Made by a program: the position numbers and the translations under genes | Shown here: in pieces, positions 39,141 to 40,482 of the stretch | Layout of the letters: each line of letters begins with the position of its first letter | Position numbering within the stretch: position 1 is the first letter of the stretch | Origin: an uncultured Candidatus Saccharibacteria bacterium | GTDB lineage: Bacteria > Patescibacteriota > Saccharimonadia > Saccharimonadales > Saccharimonadaceae | Assembly: GCA_948944455.1 (NCBI GenBank) | Contig: CARBES010000006.1 | Span: 1-40,482, forward strand | Direction: 5' to 3' | Length of the DNA stretch: 40,482 bases | The notes under the pieces: model-generated | The model's input: the letters and a program-made list of their open reading frames with translations, nothing else | What the model was told of the DNA's origin: nothing | The model's database searches: none

Positions 39141-39884
39141 GTGAAAAATACAACAAAATGGGACCTAGTTGACCTAATTTGTCCGCATACCTGTCGGGGT
39201 TGCGGCGAATTGGGAGCGGTTCTTTGTGAACGTTGTAAAAAATACATACTAGACGAGTATGTGGAAATTTGCCCCATCTGTAAGAAAATAGTTGCAGAAA
39301 CAAAAGAAAGTGTCCAAAAAGTAAGAATTGTGAACTTGGAAGGGGAAAGCAAATTTTGTGAAGGATGTGATTCCCCGTTTGAGATGTGTTGGGTTGTAGG
39401 GTGGCGTGAGGGGGCGCTAGCGAAAGTGGTAAAAGATTTTAAGTACCAATCGGTGCGAGCGGCGGGAGGGGTGCTAGCGGAATTGGTTGATATGGTCTTG
39501 CCAAGAGATTTTTCGGATATGACGGTAGTTCCCTTGCCGACGATTGGACGGCATGTGCGAGAACGGGGGTTAGATCATACGAAGATTTTAGCAAAGAAAT
39601 TGGCAAAAATGAGAAATTGGAGGGTAGATATGGCTTTGGCGCGAGCAACCGATACGGTGCAAGTAGGAACGAATGCAGTAAAGCGGAAAAGTCAGGCCGA
39701 TTCTACCTATGACGTAGTGAAGAAACTAGATCCGGAGGGGAGATATTTGTTGATAGACGATATATGGACAACAGGCGCTACGATGCAGGCGGCAGCGAAG
39801 AAGATGCGAGAAGCGGGAGCGAAGAAAATATACGGCGTTGTTTTGGCAATTGGTCGTCCAGGAGAAAAAGAAAGAACCGCTTGA
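39141..39884 (+). CDS. ComF-family phosphoribosyltransferase-like protein
   Basis: This 247-aa protein has an N-terminal zinc-finger-like set of cysteines (LICPHTCRGCGELGAVLCERC, then CPICKK, then CEGCDSPFEMC) and a C-terminal type I phosphoribosyltransferase fold with the PRPP loop YLLIDDIWTTGAT near residue 204. ComFC-like proteins support natural transformation, with roles in DNA uptake or single-strand handling; here no other competence genes are nearby. The start is GTG 39141, preceded by AGGAG at 7 nt. Its last codons form part of the terminator hairpin shared with the convergent pilin gene. In a reduced genome that must import nucleotides, DNA uptake is a plausible role, but this is inference. 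Confidence 0.92.
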   Translation: MKNTTKWDLVDLICPHTCRGCGELGAVLCERCKKYILDEYVEICPICKKIVAETKESVQKVRIVNLEGESKFCEGCDSPFEMCWVVGWREGALAKVVKDFKYQSVRAAGGVLAELVDMVLPRDFSDMTVVPLPTIGRHVRERGLDHTKILAKKLAKMRNWRVDMALARATDTVQVGTNAVKRKSQADSTYDVVKKLDPEGRYLLIDDIWTTGATMQAAAKKMREAGAKKIYGVVLAIGRPGEKERTA

Positions 39885-39896
39885 TGAGCGGTTCTT
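39872..39896. terminator. Hairpin at the comF / pilin convergence
   Basis: AAGAACCGCT (39872-39881), loop TGATG, AGCGGTTCTT (39887-39896): a perfect 10-bp stem overlapping the comF stop. T-runs are short on both strands, so it may act as a weak bidirectional terminator between the convergent genes. Confidence 0.65.
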
Positions 39897-39915
39897 GGTA
39901 GCCTTTGGATGTATT

Positions 39916-40344
39916 TTAGGCTAATAGATTCATAATGAGGAAGGCGGCTTCGTCGGTTTCTGGGGTGGTGGTGCTAGCGCCGATAGCGTTGAGAACGAAA
40001 CGGATAATGGCATAGGCGAGGAAGGAAATAATAAGACCGATAATGGCGTAGAGGACAGTGTTTTTAGCATCAGTAATTTTTTTGCTGTCGCCGCCGGAAA
40101 GGATGTAGCGGAGACCGCCCCAAATTAGCATAATAACAGAAACAGCACCAATGACATAGAGTGCGATACTGGTGATACGGGTAAAAATACCGCCATCGCC
40201 AACGAGCTCGGCTGGCATACCTTCGGCGCGGGCAGCTTCAGCACCCTCCTGGACGGTGAGGGCCATAGCTTTACCGGCGCAAAGAGTAGCAGCAGTACTA
40301 ATGCCGGTGATAATTTGTAGAACATTTCTTGCAAACTTCTTCAT
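39916..40344 (-). CDS. VirB2-like pilin
   Basis: This 142-aa protein has a signal peptide (cleavage near GKAMALTV), a short mature N-terminus, then a two-helix VirB2/TrbC module: IGAVSVIMLIWGGLRYILSGGDSKKITDAKN and TVLYAIIGLIISFLAYAIIRFVLNAIG, with a 20-residue Thr/Glu tail. It belongs to the same family as the pilins at 35-37 kb but is separate in place and sequence (no N-terminal cysteine pair, SGGDSKK loop). Its start lies 39 nt after TGATATAAT (40384-40392). It may be an alternative pilus subunit or belong to a second system beyond the window. Confidence 0.88.
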   Translation of the reverse strand: MKKFARNVLQIITGISTAATLCAGKAMALTVQEGAEAARAEGMPAELVGDGGIFTRITSIALYVIGAVSVIMLIWGGLRYILSGGDSKKITDAKNTVLYAIIGLIISFLAYAIIRFVLNAIGASTTTPETDEAAFLIMNLLA

Positions 40345-40383
40345 TTGATTCTCGCAGTTAAATGATGAATATACTTGTAGTTT

Positions 40384-40392
40384 ATTATATCA
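40384..40392 (-). promoter_or_regulatory. Extended -10 promoter of the terminal pilin gene
   Basis: TGATATAAT on the minus strand, 39 nt before ATG 40344, leaving a short leader with only a weak GCGAGA ribosome-binding site. Confidence 0.5.
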
Positions 40393-40405
40393 TACTTTGC
40401 GGAAA

Positions 40406-40459
40406 TAAGGAAAAGATAAATAAAACATTCTTAGGAAGATTCTATTTATCTTTTCCTTA
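40406..40459. repeat. 17-bp-arm inverted repeat at the right edge
   Basis: TAAGGAAAAGATAAATA (40406-40422) and its exact reverse complement (40443-40459) flank a 20-nt loop that itself contains TTCTTAGGAA. It could be the terminator of a gene beyond the right edge or an operator upstream of the pilin. What follows to 40482 holds nothing recognisable. Confidence 0.8.
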
Positions 40460-40482
40460 CTCCACATTGGTTTGTAATATTG

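Noticed and set aside
1..40482. Recoded UGA as in Gracilibacteria
   Set aside because: Several complete genes end at TGA with overlapping starts (for example 7056, 9120, 24598), and no conserved protein needs UGA read-through.

Overview
The window looks like the replication-origin region of a Candidatus Saccharibacteria (TM7, Patescibacteria/CPR) chromosome. I infer this from the rpmH-rnpA-yidC-jag | dnaA-dnaN-recF order around an origin, the PrgI/TraC-like/VirB4/VirB6 set with several small VirB2-like pilins, many GT2 glycosyltransferases, FISUMP-type fragments ending in SLRCLAI, and a lysozyme-like/lectin protein related to one familiar from Actinobacteria, the usual hosts of these epibionts. 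TGA is used as an ordinary stop (genes ending at 7056 and 39884), so the Gracilibacteria/Absconditabacteria code does not apply. I saw no tRNA, rRNA, CRISPR array or transposase.

Layout. (1) 0.1-10.7 kb is a surface-glycan locus. It holds a GT2, UDP-galactopyranose mutase, a Wzt/Wzm (TagH/TagG-like) ABC exporter, two GT2 genes sharing a perfect 278-bp inverted repeat around a GtrA-family gene, another GT2, a GtrB-like polyprenyl-phosphate glycosyltransferase and a GT-C-like multispanning protein. (2) 10.7-15.9 kb encodes envelope proteins: a secreted lysozyme-like enzyme with three ricin-type lectin domains, a membrane-anchored beta-rich protein, a LexA-type DNA-binding domain without a protease domain, and an LCP-family ligase. 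(3) 15.9-22.7 kb is the origin core: jag, yidC, rnpA and rpmH leftward; dnaA, dnaN and recF rightward. DnaA-box clusters lie on both sides of dnaA, and a DnaA-box/GC/DnaA-trio unit lies just before dnaN. (4) 22.7-37.2 kb is a type IV secretion / pilus locus. The leftward operon is virB6-like, prgI, traC-like, virB4, a 958-aa membrane protein, a GH73 plus papain-like hydrolase and a PEGA protein. Divergently there are four VirB2-like pilin genes, one of them a tandem fusion. (5) 37.2-38.5 kb is sparse and holds two head-to-head C-terminal FISUMP fragments inside an imperfect inverted repeat, plus one orphan ORF. (6) 38.5-40.5 kb carries hsp20, comF and another VirB2-like pilin.

How it fits together. 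The glycan locus probably makes and exports a galactofuranose-containing surface polymer that the LCP protein could attach to the wall. The secretion/pilus locus with its own cell-wall hydrolase, and the secreted hydrolase-lectin, fit an organism that lives attached to another bacterium. Many genes start 6-12 nt after an extended -10 (TGNTATAAT), which suggests frequent leaderless transcription.

The most unusual signals are a helically phased array of about ten DnaA-box-like sites inside the N-terminal coding region of wzt, resembling the tandem array between dnaA and dnaN; a DnaA-trio element at the origin; the perfect inverted repeat shared by two glycosyltransferase genes; the head-to-head FISUMP cassettes; and a 116-nt structured element between dnaN and recF.
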